Positions 35,970 to 44,665 of a stretch of 64,000 nt of DNA are shown here, piece by piece. A model generated the notes under the pieces. That model had not been told where the DNA came from. It saw only the letters and a program-made list of their open reading frames with translations, and made no database searches. The DNA lies in contig NZ_JBANRJ010000001.1 in NCBI RefSeq assembly GCF_037154075.1, positions 2,599,501 through 2,663,500 on the forward strand. The letters run 5' to 3'. Each line of letters begins with the position of its first letter. The stretch's first letter is position 1. The DNA comes from Sphingobium aromaticiconvertens (GTDB taxonomy: Bacteria; Pseudomonadota; Alphaproteobacteria; Sphingomonadales; Sphingomonadaceae). Both the position numbers and the translations under genes were made by a program.

Positions 35970-36217
35970 ATGCCGATTTGCTGGGACTCGCCGATCGGGG
36001 AAGAATTGCTTTGGGCGCGAGAGCCGACATCATTGTCATCGACTATGATGGGCTGACCCTACATACACCGCATGTTGTCCATGATCTGCCGGGTGGAGGG
36101 CGGCGTCTGTCCCAGCAGGCGACCAGCTATCGCGCGACTTTGGCCCAAGGCGTCGTGACGCGCCGGGACGGCGCCGCCACTGGCGCGCGCCCCGGTCGCT
36201 TGATCCGCGCCGCCTGA
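35970..36217 (+). pseudogene. 3' remnant of an N-acyl-D-amino-acid deacylase/amidohydrolase-3 gene
   Basis: About 80 codons that match the conserved C terminus of D-aminoacylase-type amidohydrolases: LADRGRIALGARADIIVID, then VVHDLPGGGRRLSQQA and a closing GARPGRLIR. The metal-binding and catalytic parts (some 450 residues) are missing. The fragment begins just after the MFS stop, so a deletion or rearrangement joined the two. It ends 4 bp before the stop of the convergent aldo/keto reductase. No function expected. Confidence 0.75.
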
Positions 36218-36221
36218 AGGA

Positions 36222-37280
36222 TCAGGCGGATCGTGGCAGGATCGTCGTCCCTCCGGTAAGCCCATGCTGGATAAACGGCGATTTCAGGAATTCATGCGGG
36301 AAGCCGAGGTCGAACTGGCTTGCAGCCTCCAGTCGCGCTAGATGTGCAGGCTCCAGTGTAACGCCCAGCGCGGCGACATTGTCCTCATATTGCCGCATCG
36401 TCCGTGCGCCGACTAACGGGGAGACTACCGCCGGGTTGACCAGTGTCCACGCGATCGCCACCTGCGCCGACGTTGCGCCGATCTCGTCGGCCACCACTTT
36501 CACTGTGTCGGCGATGGTGGTCACGCGCGCATTGACCCGGCCGCCCGCTGTCAACATCGCGCCACGCCCGCCCTCTTCGCCTGCCGCAGCCTGTGCGCCG
36601 GTCGCATATTTACCCGATAACATGCCGCTGGCGAGGGGCGACCAGGGCATCACGCCGATGCCCAGCGCCTTGGCCGCGGGTATCAGGTCACGTTCGGCAG
36701 TGCGTTGAACCAGATTATACTCCGCCTGCAGCGCCGCTAACTGGGTCCAGCCGCGCAGTTCCGCCATCACCTGTAACCGCGCCATTTGCCAAGCCGGGGT
36801 GTCGGAGATGCCCAGGTACAGGATTTTGCCCTGCGTCACGAGATCGTCGAAGGCGCGCAATATCTCGTCCGCCGGCGTCGTGTCGTCCCAGACATGCAGG
36901 AAGAACAGGTCGATCCTATCGGTGCGCAACCTCTTGAGGCTGGTCTCGACCGTCTGTACCATCGTGCGTCGACTGTTCCCCGCCCCATTGGGATCGCCGA
37001 TCTTGCGCGTTAGCGAATATTTTGTCGACAGGACGAGTCGTTCACGCTTCGTCTTGGCGAACTTGCCGGTCAGCTCCTCCGAGATGCCATCGGCATAATA
37101 GCCTGCCGTATCGACGAAATTGCCGCCCTGATCGACATAAGCGTCAAAGATGCGGCGCGATTCCTTTTCATCCGCGCCCCATTCCTCGCCAAAGGTCATG
37201 GTGCCAAGCGCCAGCGGCGATGCACGCAGACCTGATCGGCCAAGCAAGCGATAGGTCTCAAGGGAAAGGGGATTGTTCAT
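36222..37280 (-). CDS. Aldo/keto reductase
   Basis: 352 residues, NADPH-dependent TIM-barrel reductase of the AKR11/12-like (YajO/Tas-like) group. The catalytic tetrad can be traced: Asp in NFVDTAGYYADG, Tyr50-equivalent in the same motif, Lys in LSTKYSL and His in FFLHVWD. ATG 37280 follows AGGAAAAAAG; an upstream in-frame start at 37367 adds a low-quality extension. The substrate is an aldehyde or ketone not determined by sequence. Confidence 0.9.
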   Translation of the reverse strand: MNNPLSLETYRLLGRSGLRASPLALGTMTFGEEWGADEKESRRIFDAYVDQGGNFVDTAGYYADGISEELTGKFAKTKRERLVLSTKYSLTRKIGDPNGAGNSRRTMVQTVETSLKRLRTDRIDLFFLHVWDDTTPADEILRAFDDLVTQGKILYLGISDTPAWQMARLQVMAELRGWTQLAALQAEYNLVQRTAERDLIPAAKALGIGVMPWSPLASGMLSGKYATGAQAAAGEEGGRGAMLTAGGRVNARVTTIADTVKVVADEIGATSAQVAIAWTLVNPAVVSPLVGARTMRQYEDNVAALGVTLEPAHLARLEAASQFDLGFPHEFLKSPFIQHGLTGGTTILPRSA

Positions 37281-37975
37281 CTTTTTTCCTAATTTTCCGG
37301 CGATTCGGTAATAACTCAATGCATCATCCGATGCACCGGCCAGCCCCCGTCGTGCGGCAGGCCGCATACCTTGCCGAAGTTGATATTTCCGAGGCCGACG
37401 ATCCGTTTAGTTCCAGCACCGGGCCGTGCATCGCATAGGCTGGCAATGCCGTAGGCGGATAACGCTGATCGATTGGGCTGCGACAGTGACATGCTGCCAA
37501 GGAGTCGGCCAGCCTGTCGACTGCGACCACATTGACGCGCTTACCGGCCGGGATTGAAGGATCGCTCGACTGGATCATCATTCCGCGCCCGTCGGGCCGC
37601 CAAACAGTCGGTAGATTGACTCCAGATTGCCGAGCATTTCCAGCTCGTCCAACAGAATGTGCGGTCGGACCGGCCGGGGCTGGTACGGTATCGGCCGGGT
37701 TGCGGTCGCGCTAGGCGTGTTACTGCTTTATCGATAGTGCAAAACTATTCTCGACAGGCCGAACGATGACGCATCGATGCGGGCCGTCAATCAAGAGTAT
37801 GCACTATCTTCTCCACGCATAGGCGCCATTGGCGTGAAAAGCATCGTGGAGGTCAGAAAAGCTGTCGGCATTCGGCCACGCCTTCAACCGCAGGATGACG
37901 CCGGGGGCGCGGCTATGCCAGGCTAGCATCACAGTGATACAGGACCGCAAAGAAGCGGCGGAAAGGATAGTGAGG
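37281..37975. other. 695-bp region without an intact gene; minus-strand coding remnants
   Basis: No complete gene was recognised. On the minus strand an open frame ending near 37577 reads VRPHILLDELEMLGNLESIY and so looks like the C terminus of a lost protein; its TGA overlaps an ATG (GAATGATG) that opens a second, 85-codon frame to 37324 of unknown kind. This suggests the relic of an operon. The right end holds the leader of the reductase gene. Confidence 0.4.
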
Positions 37976-38824
37976 ATGGGAAAAGCAGGCGTTATAGGAT
38001 TGGGACAGATTGGCGCGGGCGTCGCCATCTGTCTGGCGCGGAGCAACCAGTTGGCAGCGGTCTATGACATTCGTCCAGATGCGGCGGACACGCTGGAGGG
38101 CGTGCCGGCGGTGGTCGCCAGTCCCGCGGAATTGGCGCGACAGGCCGATGTCGTCATCATCGCCGTGGTTAATGCCAAGCAGACGATCGAGGTATTGTCG
38201 GGACCGGACGGGGTCCTGTCGCAGGCGCGACCGGGGCTGAGCGTGGTTCTGGTCGCTACCGTCTCGATCGAGGATCTGAATGGCATCCGGGCACTGACGG
38301 ACAAGGCGGGCGTAGATCTGGTCGATTGCGGCGTGACCGGTGGTCCCAAGTCGCGTGAACATGGTCTTGTTTGTCTGGTCGGTGGCGCGGATGAAACCAT
38401 CGCGAATGTGCGTCCGGTGCTGGACGGCTTTGCCAAGTTAGTCGCGCACATGGGCGGTCCCGGTGCCGGCATGGCCGCGAAGATCGCCCGTAACGTCATT
38501 GTCTTTGGCGGGCTTCGTGCCGGTTATGAAGCTGCGATACTGTGCCGTAATGCCGGTGTCGATATTCGCCAGCTGGGCGAGGTCATCGACGCCAGTTCCG
38601 ACAGTGTGGGCGGTCCGCTGATGCTCGCGATGCGCGACGATCCAGCGTCGAGCGATCAGGAAGCGGCCCTTCGTGAATATACCCGTGCGCTGATGATCAA
38701 GGATCTCGATGCGGCCATCGATCTTGCGCGCAGTTACGGCATTACGCTGCCATTGGTTGAGCTGACCCGCCGGACGGATCAAGCCGTCGTCGGCCTGGCG
38801 GATGTGATGGGAGAAAAGGCATGA
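37976..38824 (+). CDS. NAD(P)-dependent oxidoreductase, 3-hydroxyisobutyrate/6-phosphogluconate dehydrogenase-like
   Basis: 282 residues. The N-terminal Rossmann motif is GVIGLGQIGAGVA; the substrate-binding signature DCGVTGGPKSREHG and the catalytic-lysine region GAGMAAKIARNVIVFGG are typical of beta-hydroxyacid dehydrogenases. ATG 37976 follows GGATAGTGAGG at moderate spacing. Its stop overlaps the ATG of the CMD-family gene, so they are coupled. The acid substrate is not identified. Confidence 0.88.
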   Translation: MGKAGVIGLGQIGAGVAICLARSNQLAAVYDIRPDAADTLEGVPAVVASPAELARQADVVIIAVVNAKQTIEVLSGPDGVLSQARPGLSVVLVATVSIEDLNGIRALTDKAGVDLVDCGVTGGPKSREHGLVCLVGGADETIANVRPVLDGFAKLVAHMGGPGAGMAAKIARNVIVFGGLRAGYEAAILCRNAGVDIRQLGEVIDASSDSVGGPLMLAMRDDPASSDQEAALREYTRALMIKDLDAAIDLARSYGITLPLVELTRRTDQAVVGLADVMGEKA

Positions 38825-39216
38825 GCATCGACGAAGCACAGTGGCAGAAGGGCCTGGAGATATTCGACAAGGTTTACGGACCCGGGTCGTCTGAAATGAC
38901 CCGGCCGTTTCGCGACTCCTCCTTCAACCAGGAAATTGTCGGAAATCAGTTCGCGAATCTTTGGGCAAGCGATGTGCTGACCATGCGCGAAAAGCGCTTG
39001 CTGGTGCTGGGCGCTACCGCGATGCTCGGCCGGCCCGATCTCGTGGAAATCCAGATGAACGGCGCGCTCATCAACGGCGAATTCACCGATGAAGAGCTGG
39101 ATTTTCTCCCTCTCTTTGTACTGTTCTATGCAGGGGCGGGCAACACGACTGCGCTGTTCCGGGGCATCGAAGCTGCCAAGGCACGTCGCCAGGCGCGATC
39201 CGAGGCCGCCGAATGA
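38821..39216 (+). CDS. Carboxymuconolactone decarboxylase (CMD)-family protein
   Basis: 131 residues. CMD/AhpD-like helical fold: FNQEIVGNQFANLWASD then MREKRLLVLGATAMLGRP and VEIQMNGALINGEFTDEEL. The redox CxxC of AhpD is absent, which fits the gamma-CMD group (ring-lactone decarboxylation) or a structural relative. Coupled by ATGA overlap to the reductase gene before it and closed by a clear terminator. Confidence 0.87.
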   Translation: MSIDEAQWQKGLEIFDKVYGPGSSEMTRPFRDSSFNQEIVGNQFANLWASDVLTMREKRLLVLGATAMLGRPDLVEIQMNGALINGEFTDEELDFLPLFVLFYAGAGNTTALFRGIEAAKARRQARSEAAE

Positions 39217-39234
39217 AGCGCTACGCATGAGTGA

Positions 39235-39272
39235 AGGGCGGCCTGGTCGAGAGGCATCGGGCCGTCCTTTTT
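39235..39272 (+). terminator. Rho-independent terminator after CMD gene
   Basis: Stem AGGGCGGCC / GGCCGTCCT (9 pairs, one G-U) with a T5 run at 39268-39272, 18 bp after the CMD stop. Confidence 0.75.
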
Positions 39273-39812
39273 GTTAGGCTGTGCGTTTTGGCGTTGGCGC
39301 GCCAGATCGCCCGCGAGGCCAGTCACAACATCACGCTACTGGCAATGGTAAACAGCATTGCCGTGCCAATGCCCCAAGCGACGCCTTCAACGCCCCCCGC
39401 CATAACCGCTGACGGGACGGTGCCGATCAGATAGATCTCCGCTCCTGCGCCTCTCAGGTGCCATGACATGCCTGCGCCAGCGTCAATATGCCCAGCACCT
39501 ACTGGGAATAGCGCCCCGTAAGGGCGTATACGCCATCAAGGGCTCTCATGATGAGGGGCGCGACCATATCTGATGGATAGGCATCGCGGGCCTCTCCCAT
39601 TTCTGTTGATGCTGCTGCCTGGACGCCTGGGGGGCACGCTATATCGGTGTGCAATGCCGCCACTCGTCCAGATTGTGCCGAGCAGGGGCCGCTGGCGGGG
39701 AGGCGGTCGAACGTGCTCAGGCGTCTTGACTACCTACCCAAAGATAGAGGTAGATGCGAGGGATGCGTCTATCTTGGGGGCATAGACAAAATAGAAGCAG
39801 GCAGAGGTGGCA
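39273..39812. other. 540-bp region without an intact gene; possible membrane-protein remnant
   Basis: On the minus strand 39469 to 39323 an open frame of 48 codons reads AEIYLIGTVPSAVMAGGVEG and then a hydrophobic end, resembling the last helix of a transporter, possibly a decayed MFS gene. Nothing else is recognisable. The last ~60 bp should hold the promoter of the AraC gene. Confidence 0.35.
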
Positions 39813-40691
39813 ATGTTTCGTCCGGAGAGCGATTGGACCGGCCAGGATAGGTTCGGGGTAAACGACTTCTATATCGAAGCGATGGCGACTATGCGCGATG
39901 CTCACGTCGATGTGCGCCATTTCAACTGGGTATTGCCATGCAGCGGTGTTTTTAGCCCGGCAAAACATTATCTTGACTATTCGCTCGATAGTCAGCCGCG
40001 TCGCAGCTTGGTCAGCATGGGGCGGCCGGATCGGCGCGCCGCTTCTGGCGACATTCTCTACATGCCGCCGCATCGCCAATATGTCGGCGAACCTGCTCTT
40101 CAGGAACGACATCTGGTCTGCGTGGCGCTGGGCGATGATTTTCTGGAAGAGTTGTTCGACGGTCGACGCCCGCTCCAGGGGCTGGCCCCTTGCGCGGATG
40201 TTCAGAATATTACGATGCGCCGCATTTTTGAAGGACTTGCAGCTGAATTGCGGTCGCCGGGATTTGCCAGCCAGACGCTGATCGAGTCCATGCTCATGGG
40301 CTTGGCAGTTGAACTTGTCCGGCACATGGGTCCGCAGGACGTGGGTGGCGTCGCGTCGCGTTGCGGGCGGCAGGTGCGTCATGTCATCGACTATGTAATG
40401 GACAACCTGTCTGGGTCGCTCGGAGTTGCCGATATCGCACGCGGCTGCAACATGAGTGTGCGCCATGTCGCCCGCGTTTTCAAGGAAGGAACCGGCGTCA
40501 GTTTGGGTGAATTCGTTGCGCGCAGCCGCATCGCGCTCGCCAAGGAATTGCTAAGGGGTGATGGCGCCCGGATCAAGGAAATCAGCTGGCGGTGCGGTTT
40601 CAGCAGCACTTCCGCTTTTTCTGCGGCCTTTCGTGTGGCGACAGGCCAGACACCCAAGGACTTCCGCTGTCAGCTTCCGCAAGTCCACTGA
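39813..40691 (+). CDS. AraC family transcriptional regulator (copy 2)
   Basis: 292 residues. C-terminal AraC domain with both helix-turn-helix units: GSLGVADIARGCNMSVRHVA and IKEISWRCGFSSTSAFSAAF followed by TGQTPKDFR. The N-terminal half is a divergent ligand domain. ATG 39813 follows GCAGAGG. It lies 165 bp upstream of the second TonB receptor on the same strand and probably regulates it or the downstream P450 group. Confidence 0.9.
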   Translation: MFRPESDWTGQDRFGVNDFYIEAMATMRDAHVDVRHFNWVLPCSGVFSPAKHYLDYSLDSQPRRSLVSMGRPDRRAASGDILYMPPHRQYVGEPALQERHLVCVALGDDFLEELFDGRRPLQGLAPCADVQNITMRRIFEGLAAELRSPGFASQTLIESMLMGLAVELVRHMGPQDVGGVASRCGRQVRHVIDYVMDNLSGSLGVADIARGCNMSVRHVARVFKEGTGVSLGEFVARSRIALAKELLRGDGARIKEISWRCGFSSTSAFSAAFRVATGQTPKDFRCQLPQVH

Positions 40692-40807
40692 GTGGACGAG
40701 AACGAAAATAATATCGAGTAGCGGCCAAAACCTGTCGTCGCACAGTCAATTAAGGCCTGTTCACTATGGTATGGCAAATCCATGCGCTAATCTAAATTCG
40801 CGTTAAC

Positions 40808-40823
40808 GTGCCGAAAACGGCAC
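40808..40823. promoter_or_regulatory. Perfect dyad upstream of second TonB receptor
   Basis: GTGCCG-AAAA-CGGCAC, 6-bp arms and 4-nt centre, 33 bp before the receptor ATG. Could be an operator near the promoter or an RNA hairpin just ahead of the ribosome site. Confidence 0.45.
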
Positions 40824-40856
40824 AAGAGCCAAGATAAAATGATGTGGGAGGGTAGA

Positions 40857-43250
40857 ATGATCAAGGCTGTTACTTTGGGGACGGTCGCTACGGGCGCGCT
40901 GATAGCCGCGATGGCTCAGCCGGTCTATGCGCAGCAGCCGCAATCGGGCGGTGTCGAAGGCCTTCAGGACATCGTCGTTACTGCGCGGCGCACGGAGGAA
41001 AGTCTTCAGACTACGCCGATCGCCGTTACCGCGCTTAGCCCCGAAGCGCTGACGACGGCGAAGGTTGAAAATGTCGCCGATCTCCAGCGCAGCGCACCGG
41101 GTCTCGTCATCGGTCGCGGTTCGGCCGGCGGCGACGGTATCGTCTTCGTGGCCATTCGCGGACAGGGCAATCTCCAGCCGATCCTGGCCAACGATCCCGC
41201 CGTCGCCACCTATATCGACGGCATCTATATTCCCCGCCCCTCCACCGGCATGACCGACCTCCAGGACGTGCAACGCCTGGAAGTGTTACGCGGGCCGCAG
41301 GGCACCCTGTTCGGCCGGAACACGACCGGCGGCGCTATCAATATCATCACGAACGACCCGGATGACCAGTTGAGCGGTACTTTCAAGGCCGAATATGGCA
41401 ATTATGACAATCTTGGAGCGCAGGCCAATGTCAATGTCCCGCTCGCGGATGGCCTCGCGATCCGCTTGAGTGGCGCGATCAATGATCGCGAAGGCTATGG
41501 CAACAATCCACTGAACAACCGCGATTTTTCGGACAACAACAGCAAGTTCCTGCGCGGCAAGCTCAAATATGAAGGTGATGGCTGGGATATCACCCTGTCG
41601 GGAGACTGGAACCGTCAGACCAACCATGGTCAGCAGATCGCGCTTTGGAACTTCAATCCTGCGATTGTCCCTGCGGCCTTCCAGCCGGGGCTGACCGCAG
41701 GCCTGCTGACCAAGGCAAACTGGTGGGAGAATATGGCAACCGGCACGTCGATCGCCGCCGGCATCGGTGCACTTACCCCGGAAGCGCAGGCACTTTACGG
41801 TGTGAAGCCCTTTAATACGCTGGAGGTCTATGGCTTTTCCGGCACGGTCAATGTCGATCTGGGCGGCTTGAAGCTCAAGTCCATCACCGGATATCGCCAC
41901 TCGATGAACTATGGCCTTAGCGACACGGACGGCACTGCCGTCCCGCTGCTGGGCACATTTGCCGGGTCAGGTTCCTATTATGTCTCACAGGAGCTCCAGC
42001 TTTCGGGCGACATCACCGACAGCCTCAGCTTCATCACCGGCGCCTATGCGGGCAAGGAAAGCGGATATGAATTCAGCCGTTCGCAAATCTTCGGCGGCCT
42101 TATTCGCGATTCCAACGCAGACGTCACCAACAAGACCTTTGGCCTGTTCGCCCAGGCTTATTATGAATTGACCCCGACCCTGCGCGCGGTGGGCGGTTTC
42201 CGCTATACCTGGGATACGCGCAACAGCGTGCTACATAATGCGCAGGTGCTGGGCCTGCCCTATAATGTGAGCGTTGCAGGAACGCCGACTGGCATCAACT
42301 GCACCGTCACACCGACGGAACCAGTGACGGCCACGACCTGCAACCAGATACAGAATGCCAAGTTCAACTATCCCGCCTGGAACCTGGGTGTCGATTGGCA
42401 GGCGAGCGACAATATCTTCCTCTATCTCGCGACGCGCGGCGCGGCCAAGGCAGGGGGATGGAACTTGCGGGCAGGGGGGCTTCCGGCCTTCTCGCCAGAG
42501 AAGGTGAAGGATGTCGAAGCGGGTCTGAAGATCGATCTCTTTGATCGCCGCCTGCGCTTCAATACGGCCGTCTTCCATACCTGGAAGGATGACAATCAGG
42601 CGATCGTCAACAGTTTCGTCACGGGCATTGGCGTCACCCAATATATCCAGAACAACGGCAAGGTCCGCATCTGGGGCATGGAAAATGAAATCACCGCCGT
42701 ACCGTGGGATGGGATGACGGTCAGCGTCAACGGCTCGATCCAGAATGGCAAATATGTGAAGGGTAGTTTCAGCGAGACCCAGGTGATTGCTGGCAGCGGC
42801 TGCACGAACAGCGCTGGCGTGGTCAATGGCTGCGTTGTTGATCTTAGTGGTTTGCCGCTGCTCCAATTGCCCAAGAAGCAGCTCAATATCAGTGCCACGC
42901 AGAAAATTCCGCTGGGGATGGGTACGCTCGCTGTCACCGGCGCCTACTCCTATGTTGGCGCCCAGCATTTCGATGCAGTGAAGGCAGCGGATCAGGCTCC
43001 GATCGCGACCAAGGCCGCCTATGATGTCGAAAACCGCCTGGGCCGCGTGCCCGGCTATGGCATTTTCAATGGCCGTATCGCTTTCCAGCTTGAAAATCCC
43101 AATGTCGAAATTGCAGTCTACGGCCGCAATATCACGAACAAGAAATATCTGCTGCGGCGTTTCCCCGACCTTTACCGGACCTTGGGTGTCACGGCGGCCT
43201 ATGTCGGCCAGCCGGCAACCTATGGCGTGGAAACGACATTCAAATTCTGA
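40857..43250 (+). CDS. TonB-dependent outer-membrane receptor (second copy)
   Basis: 797 residues. Signal peptide with cleavage after VYA (residue 25), TonB-box/plug start DIVVTARRTEESLQTTPIAV, plug motif GPQGTLFGRNTTGGAINII, long beta-barrel, terminal Phe (ETTFKF). ATG 40857 follows GGGAGGG. The plug is similar in layout to the receptor at 6593 but the barrel differs, so the two probably import different ligands. Followed by SDR, SnoaL and P450 genes that may process what it imports. Confidence 0.95.
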   Translation: MIKAVTLGTVATGALIAAMAQPVYAQQPQSGGVEGLQDIVVTARRTEESLQTTPIAVTALSPEALTTAKVENVADLQRSAPGLVIGRGSAGGDGIVFVAIRGQGNLQPILANDPAVATYIDGIYIPRPSTGMTDLQDVQRLEVLRGPQGTLFGRNTTGGAINIITNDPDDQLSGTFKAEYGNYDNLGAQANVNVPLADGLAIRLSGAINDREGYGNNPLNNRDFSDNNSKFLRGKLKYEGDGWDITLSGDWNRQTNHGQQIALWNFNPAIVPAAFQPGLTAGLLTKANWWENMATGTSIAAGIGALTPEAQALYGVKPFNTLEVYGFSGTVNVDLGGLKLKSITGYRHSMNYGLSDTDGTAVPLLGTFAGSGSYYVSQELQLSGDITDSLSFITGAYAGKESGYEFSRSQIFGGLIRDSNADVTNKTFGLFAQAYYELTPTLRAVGGFRYTWDTRNSVLHNAQVLGLPYNVSVAGTPTGINCTVTPTEPVTATTCNQIQNAKFNYPAWNLGVDWQASDNIFLYLATRGAAKAGGWNLRAGGLPAFSPEKVKDVEAGLKIDLFDRRLRFNTAVFHTWKDDNQAIVNSFVTGIGVTQYIQNNGKVRIWGMENEITAVPWDGMTVSVNGSIQNGKYVKGSFSETQVIAGSGCTNSAGVVNGCVVDLSGLPLLQLPKKQLNISATQKIPLGMGTLAVTGAYSYVGAQHFDAVKAADQAPIATKAAYDVENRLGRVPGYGIFNGRIAFQLENPNVEIAVYGRNITNKKYLLRRFPDLYRTLGVTAAYVGQPATYGVETTFKF

Positions 43251-43343
43251 TCGGTCCTTGGCTGATCGGATAAAGGGGGCGACGGGGGAGGGCATGGTTA
43301 GAACCGCCTTCTCCCCAAGCCCATAAGTGGAGAATTGCAAAAC

Positions 43344-44144
43344 ATGAAGCGGCTGGAAAACAGGGTTGCCATCGTCACGGGCGGCGGCGGCGGTATCGGT
43401 TCCGCAGTGGCGCAGCGTTTCGTCGCGGAAGGTGCGCGCGTCGTGATCGCCGACCTGTTCGAGGATGCTGCTGCCCGCGCCGCAGACCCGCTGGGCGACC
43501 TAGCGTTGGCTGTCCAGTTCGACGCGGCCGACCCGCAGTCAGTAAAGGCGATGGTCGAACGCACGGTCGAGCATTTTGGCCGGCTGGACATATTGCACAA
43601 TAATGCGGCGATGACCGATCCTGTCAAAAGCCCGCAGGACACGACCGCCATCGACATTCCGATCGCCATCTGGCGGGAAATTCTGGACGTCAATCTCACC
43701 GGTTATCTGCTTGGGTGCAAATATGCGATCCCGCATATGATCACAGGCGGTGGCGGATCAATCATCAACACCGCATCCAATTCGGGCAGCGCAGGCGATT
43801 TGGCCCGCATTGCCTATGGGTCGTCAAAGGCAGGGATCATCGGCCTCACCAAATATATCGCCACCCAACATGGCCGACAGAATATACGCTGCAACAGCAT
43901 CGCGCCGGGCGTCGTCCTGACCGAAGCGTTGGAAAAAACGGTGCCGGGTCTGAAGGAAATCATCCAGCGCCATATTCTGACGCCCGAATTCGGTACGCCC
44001 GACGACATAGCGGCACTGGTCGCTTTTCTCGCGTCGGATGAGGCGCGCTACATTACGGGAGAGAATATCTCCATTTCCGGCGGCGGCCTCGTCCATCAGC
44101 CTCACTATGCCGATCTGCTCGCCTTCATGCAGGCGCAGGACTGA
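43344..44144 (+). CDS. SDR family oxidoreductase
   Basis: 266 residues. TGGGGGIG cofactor motif, HNNAA, catalytic Ser in NTASNSGS and Tyr-x3-Lys (AYGSSK), and IRCNSIAPGVVLTEA; the features fit FabG/hydroxysteroid-type SDRs. Start ATG 43344, 9 nt after GGAGAA; a TTG at 43335 directly abuts that site and is less likely. It lies 93 bp after the TonB receptor and is probably in the same transcript. Confidence 0.88.
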   Translation: MKRLENRVAIVTGGGGGIGSAVAQRFVAEGARVVIADLFEDAAARAADPLGDLALAVQFDAADPQSVKAMVERTVEHFGRLDILHNNAAMTDPVKSPQDTTAIDIPIAIWREILDVNLTGYLLGCKYAIPHMITGGGGSIINTASNSGSAGDLARIAYGSSKAGIIGLTKYIATQHGRQNIRCNSIAPGVVLTEALEKTVPGLKEIIQRHILTPEFGTPDDIAALVAFLASDEARYITGENISISGGGLVHQPHYADLLAFMQAQD

Positions 44145-44180
44145 ACCATGTCCCTTGCCTGCACTTCGAGCCGGGGAAGA

Positions 44181-44552
44181 TCAATGCGCCGTGCGGTGGA
44201 AGTAGCGGATCGTCAGCCGTCCGTCAGTGACCTTGTAAATCTCCAGGCTTGGCAGCGTCACGATCCCATCCTGGGTCTTCAGGTGATTGGCAACATAGGC
44301 TGCGCCTTCCGATCCATTGACGATCACCTCCAGCGGTTCGGTCGTGCACTTTCCGCCATATTTGACCCACATCTCTTCCATCGCCTTGGCCCCGTCGACG
44401 GTCGGCGCGCCGACATATTCGATAGTAAAGCCTTTTGGTCCCAAGGACCGGAACAACTGGTCGAGATCGTCGCGCTTTCCCTCGTTCCACAGCCGGTAAT
44501 TGTCCCGGATCGCCCGTTCCAGATCCAGCGTCACTGGCTCGCTCATGTCCAT
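44181..44552 (-). CDS. SnoaL/NTF2-like protein
   Basis: 123 residues, a small NTF2-like fold: RAIRDNYRLWNEGKRDDLD at the start, FTIEYVGAPTVDGAKAMEEM, and LEIYKVTDGRLTIRYFHRTA at the end. It is convergent with the SDR and divergent from the P450 gene, with 113 bp between starts. Third NTF2-like protein of the window; the reaction is unknown. Start ATG 44552 follows CAGGAGACG. Confidence 0.8.
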   Translation of the reverse strand: MDMSEPVTLDLERAIRDNYRLWNEGKRDDLDQLFRSLGPKGFTIEYVGAPTVDGAKAMEEMWVKYGGKCTTEPLEVIVNGSEGAAYVANHLKTQDGIVTLPSLEIYKVTDGRLTIRYFHRTAH

Positions 44553-44665
44553 CGTCTCCTGCCGTCGCGGGTTATCCGCTTGGCCACCAGTTTCGATCGG
44601 ACGGTCAAGGCCGCACCTGTCATTGGCAAGGGTAGGACATTTCTTATCATGCTTCGGAGATCATC

